In this document: positions 4,948-6,325 of the stretch, piece by piece
Numbering within the stretch: the stretch's first letter is position 1
Layout of the letters: each line of letters starts with the position of its first letter
Assembly (NCBI GenBank): GCA_030590715.1
Contig: JAUVCU010000095.1
Location: 1 to 6,325, forward strand
DNA length: 6,325 nucleotides
Direction: 5' to 3'
Source: Lentisphaeria bacterium
Lineage (GTDB): Bacteria > Verrucomicrobiota > Lentisphaeria > Victivallales > JAUVCU01
The notes under the pieces: model-generated
What the model was told of the DNA's origin: nothing
Seen by the model: the letters and a program-made list of their open reading frames with translations, nothing else
The model's database searches: none
Position numbers and translations under genes: made by a program

Positions 4948-6120
4948 ATGGACGCAATTGCAGTAAATAAAAGAACTAAGTGTACAACTTTCAGCTCTGA
5001 ACGAGGCGCTAAAGAGTATTTCTTTGTTTTTGAAACTGAAGAGAAGGGAACGTTTGCTTCCTGCTTGAAAGAGCTGTTAAATGATGTCGAACAGACATTT
5101 AAACAGTTTGAATTGAATCGCGATACGGTTGTTTTTAGCCGTTTTTATTTGAGTGATATTGCCAATCAGAAAGACGAGCTCGTTGATTCGGATGTGTATG
5201 AGATCTGTAGTAATAGTTCTCATTCTATCATTGAACAGGCTCCGCTTTGCGCGGGAACAATGAGTCTGCTTGTCTACCATGTTGTTGGAGACGGCATTGA
5301 ACGCGAAAGTCTCTCTATGGGGGATGATAAATGGCGCAATGCTCTTAAAATCAAGGGGAAACATTATACTCAGTACTGGACTGGTAATTTTACCGGTGGC
5401 GGTGTTTTCGATTCTTATAAGCAAACTGATGAAATCTTTAAGTCATATAACCATTTCATCAGCGAAAATGGAATGACTCTTTTTGATAATTGTGTCCGAA
5501 CGTGGATCTATGTTCGCGATATTGATAATCATTATGCAGGAATGGTTGATTCTCGTAGGGAGTATTTTAAAAAGTACGGATTGACGGAAGATACACATTA
5601 TATTGCCAGTACAGGAATCGAGGCGCGTCTTCGCGATGTTGATTCGCTTGTTTCAATGGATGCCCTTGCTGTTGATGGGATTGTCCCTGAACAGGTTGTT
5701 CAAATGGAAGCCTTGGAATATTTGAATCCTACTCATGAGTACGGCGTGACATTTGAGCGTGGAACGAAAATAGCGTACGGTGATCGTGATCACTTTTACA
5801 TTTCGGGAACGGCGAGTATCGATAAGGTCGGTGATGTGCTTCACCTTGGCGATGTCGAAAAGCAGGCGGAGCGCACGCTAGTGAATATCAAAGCATTGCT
5901 TGATCCGCACGGTGCGGAACTTCATGATATGGCGTATCTGATCGTTTATCTTCGTAATCTGACGGTAAAGGATCGAGTGGTGGAACTTCTTCGTAGAGAA
6001 GTAGGCTATGATATTCCTCTGATTGTCGTTCGCGGAGCCGTTTGTCGCCCGACATGGCTAATCGAGATTGAAGGGGTTGGCGTTAAAGCTAACACTTCTG
6101 ACTTTCCACCTTTTCTGTAA
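4948..6120 (+). CDS. Protein with three tandem Rid/YjgF-like domains, chorismatase-like C-terminus
   Basis: Rid (YjgF/YER057c/UK114) proteins are normally ~130-residue trimers; RidA hydrolyses reactive enamine/imine products of PLP enzymes. This 390-residue protein shows three such units. Domain 1 is at about 20-115: helix ASCLKELLNDVEQTFKQF, then VVFSRFYLSDI. Domain 2 is at about 138-243: QTDEIFKSYNHFISENGMT, then VRTWIYVRDI. Domain 3 is at about 264-380: FYISGTASIDKVGDVLHLGD, AERTLVNIKALL, then VRGAVCRPTWLIEIEGVGVK. The SGTASI...H.GD motif is what I recall from chorismatases (FkbO/Hyg5 type), which cleave chorismate and carry two Rid-like halves. By hand alignment Arg362 matches the RidA carboxylate-binding arginine (Arg105 in E. 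coli); domain 2 has Ser221 there and domain 1 no arginine. It is probably cytoplasmic, as there is no signal peptide. The substrate is undetermined: chorismate-like or imine hydrolysis are both open. Confidence 0.75.
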   Translation: MDAIAVNKRTKCTTFSSERGAKEYFFVFETEEKGTFASCLKELLNDVEQTFKQFELNRDTVVFSRFYLSDIANQKDELVDSDVYEICSNSSHSIIEQAPLCAGTMSLLVYHVVGDGIERESLSMGDDKWRNALKIKGKHYTQYWTGNFTGGGVFDSYKQTDEIFKSYNHFISENGMTLFDNCVRTWIYVRDIDNHYAGMVDSRREYFKKYGLTEDTHYIASTGIEARLRDVDSLVSMDALAVDGIVPEQVVQMEALEYLNPTHEYGVTFERGTKIAYGDRDHFYISGTASIDKVGDVLHLGDVEKQAERTLVNIKALLDPHGAELHDMAYLIVYLRNLTVKDRVVELLRREVGYDIPLIVVRGAVCRPTWLIEIEGVGVKANTSDFPPFL

Positions 6121-6139
6121 ATACCTTTTTACAGAAACA

Positions 6140-6172
6140 AAAAAAGCCGCCTCAAAATTGGGCGGCTTTTTT
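6140..6172. terminator. Strong bidirectional terminator between convergent genes
   Basis: AAAAAAGCCGCC (6140-6151) pairs perfectly with GGCGGCTTTTTT (6161-6172) around a 9-base loop. A on the left and T on the right let it work in both directions, ending the Rid-domain gene (stop at 6120) and the aminotransferase gene arriving from the right (stop at 6189). Confidence 0.95.
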
Positions 6173-6188
6173 ATTGCTGTCTGGCAAA

Positions 6189-6325
6189 TTAGCTTAGAGA
6201 TGTACAGAACTCTTTAAGTCTGTTTGTCGCTTCGATAATTGCCTCTTCCGAACAAGCGTACGAAAGCCTGATATTTCCTGGCGCACCAAACGCCTCTCCA
6301 GGAATTGTAGCTACTTTCATTTCCT
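6189..6325 (-). CDS. Class I (aspartate-type) aminotransferase, C-terminal 44 residues (5' end outside window)
   Basis: Reading the - strand from the window edge to TAA (complement of 6189-6191) gives KVATIPGEAFGAPGNIRLSY followed by ACSEEAIIEATNRLKEF. This matches the end of fold type I, PLP-dependent aminotransferases of the bacterial aspartate/aromatic group, which convert amino acid plus 2-oxoacid to the exchanged pair in the cytoplasm. The arginine of NIRLSY corresponds to the conserved residue (Arg386 in the usual aspartate aminotransferase numbering) that binds the substrate alpha-carboxylate. The PGxxFG...G.IRLSYA pattern is strong for the subfamily, but 44 residues cannot tell aspartate from other substrates, so no symbol is given. 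It faces the Rid-domain gene, and the shared terminator lies between them. Confidence 0.85.
   Translation of the reverse strand, partial: EMKVATIPGEAFGAPGNIRLSYACSEEAIIEATNRLKEFCTSLS

Overview
The window reads as a chromosomal stretch of a moderately AT-rich, Gram-negative-type bacterium. The evidence for an outer membrane is several secretin-like proteins, two of them with visible export signals, and the remnant of an exported cytochrome. No marker gene fixes the taxon. Families of secretin-like proteins outside a secretion operon would fit the PVC group (Lentisphaerota, Kiritimatiellota), but that is a guess from style, not something the sequence proves. I see no tRNA, rRNA, CRISPR array or insertion sequence.

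Layout, left half (1-4310): two successive units of secretin-like genes, all on the + strand. The window opens inside the 3' end of one gene (1-482). After a 637-base spacer come a 418-codon gene (1120-2376) and a 585-codon gene (2410-4167), 33 bases apart and probably cotranscribed. The protein ending at 482 and the 585-residue protein are close paralogues over the whole shared stretch, including a long tail beyond the secretin signature. Both genes are followed by related 3' regions ending in nearly the same hairpin terminator. The region therefore looks like tandem duplication of a secretin cassette. No pilin, ATPase, inner-membrane platform or pilotin gene accompanies them here.

Layout, right half (4310-6325): a non-coding spacer is followed by a wrecked gene (4589-4931). 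It carries the first part of a beta-propeller cytochrome c-type protein joined out of frame to the last ~50 residues of the cytochrome domain; most of the gene, including any CxxCH haem site, is gone. Sixteen bases later starts an intact 390-codon gene with three tandem Rid/YjgF-like domains, the last resembling chorismatases. A strong two-way terminator separates it from the convergent 3' end of a class I (aspartate-type) aminotransferase on the - strand.

How it fits together: the two secretin-like proteins of one operon are probably exported together and may build one outer-membrane channel or related assembly, with a second, diverged set upstream. The Rid-domain gene was probably once cotranscribed with the cytochrome gene and has outlived it. 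The most unusual items are the paired, duplicated secretin cassettes with a conserved novel tail, and the three-domain Rid protein that keeps the canonical Rid arginine only in its last domain.
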